Positions 50,516 through 59,739 are shown, numbered from the stretch's first letter. The stretch is DNA of 64,000 nucleotides from Treponema sp. (GCA_017464425.1 JAFUDX010000032.1:152599-216598); one strand, 5' to 3'. Made by a program: numbers and translations. Notes: generated by a model not told the origin, from the letters alone.

Positions 50516-52228
50516 CTAGCCTAATTCTTTTAAAGCCTTTTCTGCCTCAGCGATTTCATCATACGGCAATACATGGTCTTTATAAATAATGCTGTTTTCA
50601 TGAGCTTTTCCGAGCAGCAGCACAATGTCATCTTTTTTTGCAAGCGCAAAGGCCTGCCGAATCGCGGTGGGGCGGTCTGGAGTTATGAATAAATCTTTGT
50701 CTATGACCTTGCCAGCCTTTTGTGCGCCCCGTGCAATGTCGGTGAGCAAGGCAACGCTGTCTTCCCCACGCGGATCTTCGTCAGTCAGAATCACAGTATC
50801 ACAGAAGCGAGCGGCAATTTCTCCCTGCAACGGGCGTTTTTTAGTATCACGCTCGCCACCACTTCCAAAAACGGCAATCATTTTTCCTGCGCATCGGTGC
50901 CGAATCGGCGGGAAAATCGTTTCAAAACTGGAAGGCGTGTGCGCATAATCGACAATCAACTCAAACGGCTGTCCTTTATCGATTACGGTCATGCGCCCTT
51001 TTACGGGAACAAGGTGTTCGACCAACGCAACAATTTTTTCGATGGGCTCACTCGTCAAACGGCTCACCGCTTCAATTGCCGCCATAAGATTGTATGTGTT
51101 AAACGCGCCAGGAAGACTTGATTTTACATGAAAGACTTTTGATGGAATCGGCTTGGCATGCTCGTCGATTACATGGGGTTCCGTCATGTCAAAGGTAAGC
51201 CCGAATCGTGCCGAAGCGATGTTCCGAGCAAGCAATACAGGAATTTCAGGCGGAATTTTGGGCAAAGGTGCGGCTTCGGCTCCCTCTGCGGCAGATTTTC
51301 CGGCTTTTCCTTCGGTAGTGAAGCCCAAAACAGGCTGCTTTGTCGCTTTTATAAAATACGGCGCACTTTCATCTTCAAGATTTACGATTCCAAACGAGGG
51401 AATTGATACCTTTTTACCCAAAATCAGTTTTTCGTGAGTATGTTCATCAAGTTTCCTGAACAGATTTGCCTTGTCGTCTCGGTATTGCTCAAATGTCCCG
51501 TGAAATTCAAGATGCTCAAGTGTGACATTCATAAAAATGCCCACATCAAAAAGCAGATTTCCCGTGCGATTTAATTTGGGAGAAAGTCCGTGGCTTGATG
51601 TTTCAACAACCGCATATTCGCAGCCATTTTCGACCATTTCATGCAGTTGCCGCTGAATAATCGTTGCCTCTGGGGTAGTCTGATGCTGAGGATTTGCGAT
51701 AGCGTCATCGCCCAAAGAATATTGCACGGTGGAAATAAAGCCTGCCTTGTGCCCAGAAAGACGCAAAAGCTGCCAGACAAACGAAACGGTAGAACTTTTT
51801 CCTTCCGTTCCAGTGACTCCGATAATGCCGAGCTGGGAAGAAGGATTGTCGTAAAACGCAGAGGCAATCGGCGCCATAACCTTTCTGGCATCGTTGACAT
51901 GGATAAAAACGGGCGCACTTTTCCCATTTTTGACATGAGAATCTACGGCTTTTTTTATATCCTGCTGTGTTTTTTCGTCAAATTCACCCTGAAAGACAAT
52001 CGCACAGACTCCATTTTCAATTGCCTTTGGAATGAATACATTGCCTGTGGTATGCGTGCCCGGAAGCGCAAAAAAAAGCGAGCCATTCTGTACATCACGG
52101 CTGTCAAAAACGAGCGAAGAAATTGAAGGATTATACTCCGCAGCATTCTGCAAAAGCGGCGTTTTACCATCAGAGGTAACAATTGTATAATTTATAGAAG
52201 AAATTGCATCAAAAAGAAGTTTTTCCAT
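50516..52228 (-). CDS. murE: UDP-MurNAc-tripeptide synthetase (MurE)
   Basis: This 570-residue Mur ligase has the ATP loop GVTGTEGKSS (about residue 138), the conserved SSHGLSPKL, and a C-terminal domain with TDEDPRGED where meso-DAP enzymes have DNPRxE. It adds the third residue of the peptidoglycan stem peptide. The change from DNPR to DEDPR suggests another diamino acid (treponemal peptidoglycan is reported to contain ornithine), but substrate choice cannot be read with certainty. An insert of about 20 residues near 325 (KAGKSAAEGAEAAPLPK) is Ala/Gly-rich. The helicase gene follows. Confidence 0.93.
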   Translation of the reverse strand: MEKLLFDAISSINYTIVTSDGKTPLLQNAAEYNPSISSLVFDSRDVQNGSLFFALPGTHTTGNVFIPKAIENGVCAIVFQGEFDEKTQQDIKKAVDSHVKNGKSAPVFIHVNDARKVMAPIASAFYDNPSSQLGIIGVTGTEGKSSTVSFVWQLLRLSGHKAGFISTVQYSLGDDAIANPQHQTTPEATIIQRQLHEMVENGCEYAVVETSSHGLSPKLNRTGNLLFDVGIFMNVTLEHLEFHGTFEQYRDDKANLFRKLDEHTHEKLILGKKVSIPSFGIVNLEDESAPYFIKATKQPVLGFTTEGKAGKSAAEGAEAAPLPKIPPEIPVLLARNIASARFGLTFDMTEPHVIDEHAKPIPSKVFHVKSSLPGAFNTYNLMAAIEAVSRLTSEPIEKIVALVEHLVPVKGRMTVIDKGQPFELIVDYAHTPSSFETIFPPIRHRCAGKMIAVFGSGGERDTKKRPLQGEIAARFCDTVILTDEDPRGEDSVALLTDIARGAQKAGKVIDKDLFITPDRPTAIRQAFALAKKDDIVLLLGKAHENSIIYKDHVLPYDEIAEAEKALKELG

Positions 52229-52410
52229 AGTTTCCCACCATCTGTATTTTAGTATTTTAGCAGAGTGTTTTCAATATTTTGCAATTTTCAAATAAAAATT
52301 TTCGATTCATTCTTCAAGTTTAGTTGCGAATGATTTAGTTCTATTTTATAATAATAAAGATAATTCCGAAATTTAAAAAAGGGATATAATAAAAAACAAG
52401 GAGAAATCAA

Positions 52411-53451
52411 GTGAAAAAACATCTGATTGCACTGTTCAGTGCCGCCTCACTTTTCGCATTCATTTCCTGCGGTTCAACTCCTACTGCTGAGCCACAGGTT
52501 GATGTAACGCCCGCACCTGTTGAAGAACCCAAACCTGAGCCGACCCCAGAGCCTGTTGCCGAAGATTTTTCGAGCGCAAACCAAGCACTTCTTTCTCAGG
52601 CAGATGCCGCCCGACAAAAGGCAATTGACGCGGGTGCCGAAAAATATTTCCCTGAAGTTTTAGCGAGCGATGACAAATTTTATGAAGAGGTAAAAGCCGA
52701 AGTCGCCGCAAATCCAAGTGCAGACCATTCAGAAAAAATCAAAGAAGTCATCAAACGATACGACGCGCTTGCCACCGCCTCACTTGCAAAAGAATTAAAA
52801 GCAAAAGCCGATGAAATGGGTCTTTCTGACGCAACTGCCGAAAAAGCACTCGCTGATTTTGAAGCGTCAGACAATGGCACGGATATGAAAACCAACGCCG
52901 ATAAAGCTCTTTCTGCTTACAGCGCACTCATGGCCGAGCACTTGCTCTCATTGGCAAAATCTGAGCGCGAGGCCGCCCTTGCCGCCAAAAAGAACGCGGA
53001 CAGCGTAAAAGCAGGTGTCGCAAAAAAAGCCGAGTACACCGCCGCTTCAAACACTTTCAAAAAAGCTGATTCTTCATTCGTCACCAAAGACATTGAAGGC
53101 GCATACAAAGGCTACAATTCCGCAAAAAATACATTCACGGCTCTTTTCAACGAGATTTCAGAAAAACGCGCAGCAGCACAGGCAGCGATTGAGCGGGCAA
53201 AAAAACGCGTTGCCGAAGCCGAAACCTACACGGTCGAAGCAGACTCAATCGCGCCGCTCACGGGTGAAGTCGCGGGAATCGAAAAGGAAGACGCTGTTCT
53301 TCTTGAAGCAGACAATTTCGCAAATCCTGATGACGCGGTAATCGATGTTGAAGACAGTGCCGAAGCAAAAGCGGCAGCAGCCATTGACGAGGCAGTGAAT
53401 CAAGGCGTAAATGCGCTTGAAAATGCTCTTAACAAAGGAGATGCAAAATGA
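52411..53451 (+). CDS. Lipoprotein with Pro/Glu linker and helical body
   Basis: This 346-residue protein starts at a GTG with AAGGAG 7 nt upstream and a TATAAT at 52385-52390. The lipobox ends in FISC (Cys about residue 20). A Pro/Glu/Thr-rich linker (about 27-50) leads to a long alpha-helical region rich in Ala, Lys and Glu (about 55-310), probably antiparallel helices. I do not recognise a family. The next gene, a LysM protein, overlaps it by 4 nt, and the shared helical style suggests that both work on the cell envelope or peptidoglycan. The 180-bp stretch upstream holds only the promoter. Confidence 0.85.
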   Translation: MKKHLIALFSAASLFAFISCGSTPTAEPQVDVTPAPVEEPKPEPTPEPVAEDFSSANQALLSQADAARQKAIDAGAEKYFPEVLASDDKFYEEVKAEVAANPSADHSEKIKEVIKRYDALATASLAKELKAKADEMGLSDATAEKALADFEASDNGTDMKTNADKALSAYSALMAEHLLSLAKSEREAALAAKKNADSVKAGVAKKAEYTAASNTFKKADSSFVTKDIEGAYKGYNSAKNTFTALFNEISEKRAAAQAAIERAKKRVAEAETYTVEADSIAPLTGEVAGIEKEDAVLLEADNFANPDDAVIDVEDSAEAKAAAAIDEAVNQGVNALENALNKGDAK

Positions 53452-54149
53452 AAAAAGTTTTACTCACCATTTCACTGATTTTTAGCGCAGCCCTCGCTTT
53501 TTCAGTCAGCTATAAAAACAACACCTATCAAAAACTTGCTGACGAATACACGCGCAAAGCAGAGCACGCACTTGACGCGGGCGAATATGTGCTTGCAGAA
53601 GAATACGCCGCCAAAGCCGAAGAAAACGCACGCCTTTCAGAAGAATTCGTCAAAAAAATGCTTGCGAAGGCTGATTGTGATGCCGTAATGAAGCAGGCCG
53701 CCAAAAAACTCGAATACGCAAAGAGCATCAATGCCGAGCGCAACTTCCCGATGGCATATTCTTCCGCGCAAAAATCATACGCAAGCGCACAGGAATCTTA
53801 CAACGGCGAAGATTATGTAAGTGCCACCGCATTTGCAAAACAAGTTTTGGAAGCACTCGCCGACATCAAAGAAATCACGCCGCTCCCTGAATTTTATGTG
53901 GTGCGCCCGTGGGCAGAAACAAAGGACTGCTACTGGAACATTTCTGGTCGTCCGTATGTGTACGACAACCCGCTTTTGTGGGAAAATCTCTATCAAAACG
54001 AAGAGAACAAAAAGAACATGCCGCGCCCGAATGACCCGAATTTGATTCTTCCCGGCATGAAGATGAAAATTCCAAGCATTACGGGTGAGTACCGGGAAGG
54101 CGTATACAATCCTTCCAAAAAGTACGACCCGTATTCAGCAAATAGATAA
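53448..54149 (+). CDS. Secreted LysM-domain protein
   Basis: This 233-residue protein has a signal peptide (KKVLLTISLIFSAALAFS), a helical part with repeated Tyr-Ala-Lys-Ala-Glu units (about 25-140) like TPR-like or coiled segments, and a C-terminal LysM-like domain (about 150-215: FYVVRPWAETKDCYWNISG, then NDPNLILPGMKMKIP) that should bind peptidoglycan. The ATG overlaps the stop of the upstream lipoprotein gene (ATGA). Proteins of this form are common in treponemes; the function is unknown beyond wall binding. Confidence 0.87.
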   Translation: MKKVLLTISLIFSAALAFSVSYKNNTYQKLADEYTRKAEHALDAGEYVLAEEYAAKAEENARLSEEFVKKMLAKADCDAVMKQAAKKLEYAKSINAERNFPMAYSSAQKSYASAQESYNGEDYVSATAFAKQVLEALADIKEITPLPEFYVVRPWAETKDCYWNISGRPYVYDNPLLWENLYQNEENKKNMPRPNDPNLILPGMKMKIPSITGEYREGVYNPSKKYDPYSANR

Positions 54150-54155
54150 AATTCC

Positions 54156-54231
54156 CTCACAGCGCAAAAGAGAACACAGAGAGAAATCTGACTAAGAAAA
54201 ATCTCTCTGTAAACTCTGCACCCGCTGTGAG
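54156..54231. repeat. Intergenic CTCACAG/CTGTGAG inverted repeat
   Basis: The arms (CTCACAGCGCAAAAGAG at the left, CTGCACCCGCTGTGAG at the right) and inner AGAGAGA/TCTCTCT pairs fold into a long imperfect hairpin between two convergent genes. It is of the same type as at 6477. Confidence 0.65.
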
Positions 54232-54235
54232 AAAT

Positions 54236-54787
54236 TTACAATTGCTTTTCCTTCCACAACTTGTACTTCAAAAGTGCGCTCATCATAAGCGCGTGGGGAT
54301 ATTCTTCCGAGCCGATTTTGGCGTACACTTCATCACACGGAATTTGCAGATATTCCACGAATTCATCTTCATCAAGATGCTGCTCGCCCGTTGCGACCAA
54401 ATCTTCTGCGGCAAAAAAATGCGCATAATTCCGCATTAAGGCTGGATTCGGATTTGCAGAGCCGAGATAGACGATGTTGCCCGCTTTGTAGCCCGTTTCT
54501 TCTTCCATTTCACGCTTTGCGGCTTCTTCTGGTTTTTCGCCCTTGTTTATGACTCCGCCGGGAAATTCAATGCTCAGGCTTTTGTTTCCGTGCCGCCACT
54601 GCCTTACCATCAAAAAATTTTCTCCCAAGCGGGGAACTACGATTACCCAGTCAGGCGCGTCCATTACGATGTATGTTCCGTTTTCGCCAGTCGGAGATTC
54701 TGAATCAATTTCATTTACGGTGAGCACGACCGTCTTTAAAAGTTCGCGCTTGCTTTTTTCAGTCCATGTCAGTTTTGCATCTTCCAT
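54236..54787 (-). CDS. NUDIX hydrolase, ADP-ribose pyrophosphatase-like
   Basis: This 183-residue protein has a complete Nudix box, GGVINKGEKPEEAAKREMEEETGY, matching Gx5Ex7REUxEExGU. The layout with N-terminal strands before the box and the PG before it (SIEFPGG) fits the ADP-ribose/nucleotide-sugar pyrophosphatase group. It hydrolyses nucleoside diphosphates linked to another part. It is convergent with the LysM gene. Confidence 0.92.
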   Translation of the reverse strand: MEDAKLTWTEKSKRELLKTVVLTVNEIDSESPTGENGTYIVMDAPDWVIVVPRLGENFLMVRQWRHGNKSLSIEFPGGVINKGEKPEEAAKREMEEETGYKAGNIVYLGSANPNPALMRNYAHFFAAEDLVATGEQHLDEDEFVEYLQIPCDEVYAKIGSEEYPHALMMSALLKYKLWKEKQL

Positions 54788-54869
54788 ATTCGCACCTCAT
54801 AAAAATTTGTTTTAAATCTTCCGATAATAGTATATAATAAAATTCTCAAGAATTTAAGGGGGCGATTTT

Positions 54870-55694
54870 ATGGCAATTATCACAATTTCTCGGCAACTCG
54901 CCTCGATTGGGGACGAAATCGGCGTAAAAATCGCAGAAAAACTTGGCTACACATTCTTCGGCAAAAAAGAGCTCGAAAAACGAATCGTCGCATTAGGCTT
55001 CCCCAAATCAAAACTTGCAAAATTTGAAGAAAAAAAACTCGGTTTCTTGGCAGGACTGACTCACATGCGCGATGATTACCTCAATTTCTTGCTCACTGCC
55101 GTTTTGGAAGCGGCAGCAGAAAATAATTGCGTAATTGTCGGGCGCGGTTCGTTCATCATTTTAAAAGACTTGGAAAATCATGTTTCCTGCCGCTTTATTG
55201 CCGATCAAAAACTCCGTGCAGAACGAATTCAAAAAGAAACAGGCTGCAATGCAAAAACCGCGCTCAAAAAAATCAATGAAAGCGAATCTCAGCAAAAGGC
55301 CTTTTACAAAGGATTTTTCAACTTCGACATTCACGACCCAGCCATGTTCGATGTGCAAATAAATACGGCACTCCTTGACATAGATTCAATCGTCGCTTCA
55401 GTTACCGCGCTTAGTAACACCTATGTTTCCGTTGCAAAAGAAGAAATCGGGCAAAAAAAAGTCGAAGAAATGCTCATCGGGCAGCAAATCGTAAATCTTC
55501 TTTTGTTTGTATTCAATCTTGAAATCAACTTTTTGCGCGCCTCTCTAAAAGAAAAGCAAATCACGCTGCACGGTATGGCCGCATCTCAAAAAGTTGTCGA
55601 CAGCGCACTCACAATTGTAGGAGCAGAACTTCCGGGCTATGAAATAAAATCCGCAATCAGCATTTCACAAGATTTTAGGGCGTACTCACGATGA
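54870..55694 (+). CDS. Cytidylate kinase-like protein
   Basis: This 274-residue protein starts MAIITISRQLASIGDEIG, the modified P-loop of the cytidylate-kinase-like family (the normal GxxGxGK is replaced by a SRQxxSxG form), followed by GYTFFGKKEL and VIVGRGSFIIL, both typical. Residues about 210-274 are an extra helical part. It may phosphorylate a nucleotide or act as a regulator; the family's substrate is not established. AAGGGGG precedes the ATG, with TATAAT at 54833-54838. The next gene overlaps it by 4 nt. Confidence 0.85.
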   Translation: MAIITISRQLASIGDEIGVKIAEKLGYTFFGKKELEKRIVALGFPKSKLAKFEEKKLGFLAGLTHMRDDYLNFLLTAVLEAAAENNCVIVGRGSFIILKDLENHVSCRFIADQKLRAERIQKETGCNAKTALKKINESESQQKAFYKGFFNFDIHDPAMFDVQINTALLDIDSIVASVTALSNTYVSVAKEEIGQKKVEEMLIGQQIVNLLLFVFNLEINFLRASLKEKQITLHGMAASQKVVDSALTIVGAELPGYEIKSAISISQDFRAYSR

Positions 55695-56527
55695 CGAGTT
55701 TTGTCGCGCAATCTCTCGCGTTTTTATGCGTATTCTGCTTTGGTCTTGCGGAAGGCTCGATTCTCATAATTTTTTTGCCCTTCAAGAATAAATCTAAGTC
55801 CGCACGCACGGTCTCTGCAAGCATTTTTCTTACGCTCTGTGCTATTTTCTACACGATTCTGATTTTTCAGACGCACTCGCTTTTTCCGCTCCCGCAGTTT
55901 CTTTCTGAGCATGTGCGACTCGGATTTTCACGGCTTTCCTATTACCTGCTGATTTTTGTGATTTTCTTTTTAGGGATTCTCATTTCTCTTTTTTGGAAAA
56001 TTGCGCTTCCTGTGTGTGTGATTCTCTATGCATCGTTTTCTTGGTTCACGCTGTATCTTTTAAAATCACAGTTCAAAAATCAAGACAAACACATTTCCGT
56101 AAAAATCGATAAAACGCTCCTTTCAGTGGGAGAAAAGCAAATTCAAAAATCAGCGGATTTCTATCAGTTTTTTGTTTTTGAGTACTGTACCATTCCCGAC
56201 TCACTGTGTATTCCGATTCCAAGAAATTATTTTAAACTCAAAAGCATCGCCGAATATAAAAATCCGGCTATTTCTGCTGAAAATTTTGTGTTCAATGCGG
56301 TTCTGCCTGCTCCCGAAAATGAAATTGCCGTTTCGTATGATGAAGACAAGCCTAAAATTCTTGAGAATTCACTGGTTTCCGCGTATCTGAATACAATTCT
56401 CTTAAAAAAATGCGTTTCTTCGCGCCCCATTCCGCTTCCCGAAGAAAAAATATATCCGAGCATTTTTTCGCTGAATATTGCGTTTATAAAAAACGAGTTT
56501 TCTGCCACATTTGAACGAGACTTGTAA
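55691..56527 (+). CDS. Membrane protein of unknown function
   Basis: This 278-residue protein has four predicted membrane helices in the first 130 residues (SFVAQSLAFLCVFCFG; ASIFLTLCAIFYTILIF; LSYYLLIFVIFFLGILI; VCVILYASFSWFTLYLL) and a soluble C-terminal domain rich in prolines and beta-type pattern. I do not recognise the family. It overlaps the kinase-like gene by 4 nt and the CDP-alcohol phosphotransferase follows 30 nt later, so it may be linked to membrane lipid metabolism. Confidence 0.75.
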   Translation: MTSFVAQSLAFLCVFCFGLAEGSILIIFLPFKNKSKSARTVSASIFLTLCAIFYTILIFQTHSLFPLPQFLSEHVRLGFSRLSYYLLIFVIFFLGILISLFWKIALPVCVILYASFSWFTLYLLKSQFKNQDKHISVKIDKTLLSVGEKQIQKSADFYQFFVFEYCTIPDSLCIPIPRNYFKLKSIAEYKNPAISAENFVFNAVLPAPENEIAVSYDEDKPKILENSLVSAYLNTILLKKCVSSRPIPLPEEKIYPSIFSLNIAFIKNEFSATFERDL

Positions 56528-56557
56528 TTTTCTTCTATAAAAATTATACTGACTGCA

Positions 56558-57169
56558 ATGAAAGTTTCGAATAAATTTACGCTCGCTCGCGCCGTTTTTG
56601 CGCCTGTGTTTTATTTAATTTTCAATATACCGCTCTGGCTTGACTCCCCGATTCTAAAAATAATTTCCGCGTGCATTATGATTCCGCTTTTGGCTGTTGC
56701 AGAAGTCACGGATTATTGGGACGGTCATTATGCCCGCAAATACAATGAAGTCAGCGATTTTGGAAAATTATTCGATCCTTTTGCAGATGTACTTTTAAAT
56801 CTCACCGTTTTTTTATGCGCAGTCGAAGCCGGCTACATGCCGTTCGTTCTTTTTGTCCTCATTTTTTACCGTGAATTCTCACAGAGTTTTCTCAGAATGA
56901 TTGCCCTCAAAAAAGGAATTGCAATTGCGGCTCGAATGGGCGGAAAGCTCAAAACCGTTTTTTACATCATTTCAGGCTTTTTCTACCTTACCCTCGAAAG
57001 CTACAAGCGTTTTGATTTTCATTTTCCTGCCGATTACCAGTTTATCGACACCATTATCCGCACTTCGCTCTATTGGAGTTCATTCGCATTATTCATCGTC
57101 TGCGTGGGCTTAAGCTGGGGCTCGTTTGTGGACTACATTAAATCATTCTATAAAATCATCAAAGATTAG
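56558..57169 (+). CDS. CDP-alcohol phosphatidyltransferase (PgsA-like)
   Basis: This 203-residue integral membrane protein has the family motif DxxDGxxARxxxxxxxxGxxxDxxxD: DYWDGHYARKYNEVSDFGKLFDPFAD (about residue 48-73), complete. It transfers a phosphatidyl group from CDP-diacylglycerol to an alcohol, most likely glycerol 3-phosphate, to make phosphatidylglycerol phosphate. About five membrane helices are seen. A TATACT box lies about 6 nt before the ATG, and there is no Shine-Dalgarno, so the mRNA could be leaderless or be read from upstream genes. Confidence 0.9.
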   Translation: MKVSNKFTLARAVFAPVFYLIFNIPLWLDSPILKIISACIMIPLLAVAEVTDYWDGHYARKYNEVSDFGKLFDPFADVLLNLTVFLCAVEAGYMPFVLFVLIFYREFSQSFLRMIALKKGIAIAARMGGKLKTVFYIISGFFYLTLESYKRFDFHFPADYQFIDTIIRTSLYWSSFALFIVCVGLSWGSFVDYIKSFYKIIKD

Positions 57170-57180
57170 TTCAGCATGCC

Positions 57181-58131
57181 TCAATTTTCGATAATTCCAA
57201 GCTGTATGAGCCAGGGAAGAAGATTGGTATCGTTCCAGTGCGTTTCTTTCATTATAAAACTGTTTTCCTTCATGCCAAATCCATGCCCGCCTTTTGGATA
57301 CGACACAAAAAGGTGGGGAATATTTTTTTCAGAAAGAGCTGCATCCAAGCGCACTGAATTTTCGTAAATCACAACGGGATCGTCTTCACAGGCAAGAATA
57401 AAAGTAGGCGGCATATCATCAGGCACATTCAGTTCCATTGAAAATTCATCTTTAAGAGTTTGAGAGTACGCATGCCCCCAAAAATTGAACGGCGACCAGC
57501 CTTTTGTGGCATTCGGTTCCTTCCACTGATGACCGAGCAGGCTTCTTTTTGACCATTGATGACCGATATCGTCCTGCATTGAGACAACGGGATAAATGGG
57601 CATCACAAAATCAGGTCGAAGGCTTTCAGCTGTTTCGATACCGAGTTTTTGCAGTTCATTATGAGTTGAAGCGAATTCACCTGCCATCGTAACCAAATGC
57701 CCGCCCGCACTGTAGCCAATCGCACCGATTTTATTTTTGTCGATATTGAATTCTGCCGCATGCTCTCGGATATAGACGATTGCCATCTGAATGTCTTCAA
57801 GCTGGTCAGGATAGTGGTGGCAATTATACGCAACACGATAGCGCAAGACAAATGCCGCGCATCCGTGCGAAGAAAACCATCGCGCCGAAGCAAATCCCTC
57901 GTGCGGCATTCCCAAATGGTGATAGCTTCCGCCCGGACAAATGATAACGGCGGCAGAAGGAGATTCGCTTGGCTCAGTCGCAGGGCAGTAGTACAGAATC
58001 GTATCGCGTTTTTGAGTCTCCATGCGGGGAATATGTTCCCACAGATAGATTTTTTGCGTATAGTCCTTTGCAAAAACAAAATCAGTAACAGAGAAAATCA
58101 AAAAAAGTGATATAAAAGCAAATTTTTTCAT
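57181..58131 (-). CDS. Secreted alpha/beta-hydrolase (esterase)
   Basis: This 316-residue protein has a signal peptide (FAFISLFLIFSVTDFVFA), an oxyanion region CPGGSYHHLG (about 68-77), the nucleophile serine in GYSAGGH (about 140-146), and likely Asp and His in CEDDPVV and KGGHGFG. It belongs to the acetylxylan-esterase / BD-FAE-like group of carbohydrate esterases that remove acetyl groups from polysaccharides. Export to the periplasm or outside fits such a role in a saccharolytic treponeme. Its ATG overlaps the stop of the ABC ATPase (ATGA). Confidence 0.87.
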   Translation of the reverse strand: MKKFAFISLFLIFSVTDFVFAKDYTQKIYLWEHIPRMETQKRDTILYYCPATEPSESPSAAVIICPGGSYHHLGMPHEGFASARWFSSHGCAAFVLRYRVAYNCHHYPDQLEDIQMAIVYIREHAAEFNIDKNKIGAIGYSAGGHLVTMAGEFASTHNELQKLGIETAESLRPDFVMPIYPVVSMQDDIGHQWSKRSLLGHQWKEPNATKGWSPFNFWGHAYSQTLKDEFSMELNVPDDMPPTFILACEDDPVVIYENSVRLDAALSEKNIPHLFVSYPKGGHGFGMKENSFIMKETHWNDTNLLPWLIQLGIIEN

Positions 58132-59717
58132 ATTTCGGAATTTATTATTTGATACATAGGTGATTCGTTCGGCTTTAGTTCAAGCACATGCTTTTCGCAG
58201 GGAAGAGCCTCGCTTGGGTCGTGCGTTACATGAAGGAGCGTGGTAGTGCCCGTTTCGGCGACCGTTTCCAATAAATCAAGGATTTTCTGGCGGTAGTTTT
58301 CGTCAAGACCGTGGCATGGCTCGTCCAAAATCAGAATTTTGGGGCTTTTTACCGCCGCACGCAAAATCAGAACCGCACGCTGCTCGCCGTAGCTCAGAGA
58401 GCTGAACGAATCGTGTTCCCTGCCCTCAAATCCGCCGAGTTTAAGCCATTTTTTTGCGACTGCGATTTCCATGTCAGTTTTTTGCTCGTACAAGCCGATT
58501 GAGTCTTTAAATCCTGAGATTATCACGCTCTCCAAATCCGTGCTGCCGACCATGCGGTATTCGACATGCCAGCGATAGCTTACGATTCCGAGCTGTTTTT
58601 TGATGTCCCAGATTGTCTCGCCCGTTCCGCGTTTTTTGCCGAACAGCCACACATCATTGCAGAACACCTGATGATTGTCGCCCGTAATGAGTTCCAAAAG
58701 CGTTGTTTTGCCAGAGCCGTTCGGACCGCGAATCAGCCAATGCTCGCCCTTTTTCACTTCCCAGTTAAAATCAACGAGCACACGCTTATCACCCCAGCCG
58801 ACATTCACATTGTTCATTTTGATAAGGATTTCTTCGGGGCAGTGCGCTCTAGACCCCGAATCAAGACGGCTTATTTCCTTCAATTCATTTACGAATTCAG
58901 TCTTTTCTTTTTCGCGAGATTTTGCCTTTTCTGCTTTCCGCTCGGCAATCAGTTTTTCATAATCAGATTTTGCGCCAGAGAAAGAGATTTTCCCCTCTGT
59001 AAATTCAAGCACATGCGTAATTGTCTCAGGAATTTCGTGGTAACGCTCCATGCCCAAAATGATTGACGGAGCAGATGTTCCCGATTCAGAAAGATTCTTT
59101 TGCTTTCCGACGATTGTGGCAAAAAATTCCAGCAGAATCGTGCGGCTTTGCGCGTCAAGCCCCGCAAACGGATCGCTTAGAATCAGCAGTTTTTTGCCAG
59201 AAAGGAGCGCACGGCACAAAAGCGTTCGGCGGATTTCGCCTGTGGACATGAATTTTAAACCGCGCTCTAAGATTTTTTCGACACCACAGAGTTTAACTTC
59301 GGGAAGCATTTCAAGCCTTTCTGCGATTGGTGGCAACGGAAGGTTTCTGTGCTTTGCGTCAGGCCCGCCCAAAACCTCGCAAATAAAGCGACGGCCAGTG
59401 CGCCCTTCATCAATTTTATCCATATATTCGGATTCGTCCAAATCACGCTCTTCTTGAATCAGACTCGCCGCCTTTTCCAAAGAGACAATTTCGACAGAGT
59501 TTGAAAACTGCGTTTCGTATGTGCCCGTGCCGTCATTCGGAACAATCTGCTTTTCGCCCGCTAAGGCACGCAAAAAATCAGCCTTCCCGCCGCCGTTCGG
59601 GCCAATGACAAGCCAAGCTTCACCCGCATGCATGCACCAGCTGAGGCTTTCGATTTTAGTGCCATGCAAATCCTGAACACGGCAGTTTTTTATCGTTATC
59701 AAAGAAGTTTCGTTCAT
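58128..59717 (-). CDS. Tandem ABC ATPase, ModF-like
   Basis: This 529-residue protein has two ABC ATPase domains without membrane segments. Domain 1 (about 1-235) has Walker A GPNGGGKAD, with Ala-Asp where Thr/Ser is usual, and a signature FMSTGEIRR. Domain 2 (about 295-520) has GPNGSGKTT, signature LSYGEQR and Walker B ILILDEPC. Only domain 2 looks fully normal. The layout is that of ModF/PhrA-type proteins, whose role is not clear. It follows pyrI by 22 nt and overlaps the esterase gene, so the three are probably one transcript although their roles seem unrelated. Confidence 0.87.
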   Translation of the reverse strand: MNETSLITIKNCRVQDLHGTKIESLSWCMHAGEAWLVIGPNGGGKADFLRALAGEKQIVPNDGTGTYETQFSNSVEIVSLEKAASLIQEERDLDESEYMDKIDEGRTGRRFICEVLGGPDAKHRNLPLPPIAERLEMLPEVKLCGVEKILERGLKFMSTGEIRRTLLCRALLSGKKLLILSDPFAGLDAQSRTILLEFFATIVGKQKNLSESGTSAPSIILGMERYHEIPETITHVLEFTEGKISFSGAKSDYEKLIAERKAEKAKSREKEKTEFVNELKEISRLDSGSRAHCPEEILIKMNNVNVGWGDKRVLVDFNWEVKKGEHWLIRGPNGSGKTTLLELITGDNHQVFCNDVWLFGKKRGTGETIWDIKKQLGIVSYRWHVEYRMVGSTDLESVIISGFKDSIGLYEQKTDMEIAVAKKWLKLGGFEGREHDSFSSLSYGEQRAVLILRAAVKSPKILILDEPCHGLDENYRQKILDLLETVAETGTTTLLHVTHDPSEALPCEKHVLELKPNESPMYQIINSEI

Positions 59718-59739
59718 GATGAAAGTACTCTATCAGATT

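Noticed and set aside
54801..54827. Sigma-28-like pair (AAAAATTT-N11-TCCGATAA) before the cytidylate kinase-like gene
   Set aside because: The -35 lacks the key G and a better TATAAT box is at 54833-54838; the gene has no motility link.
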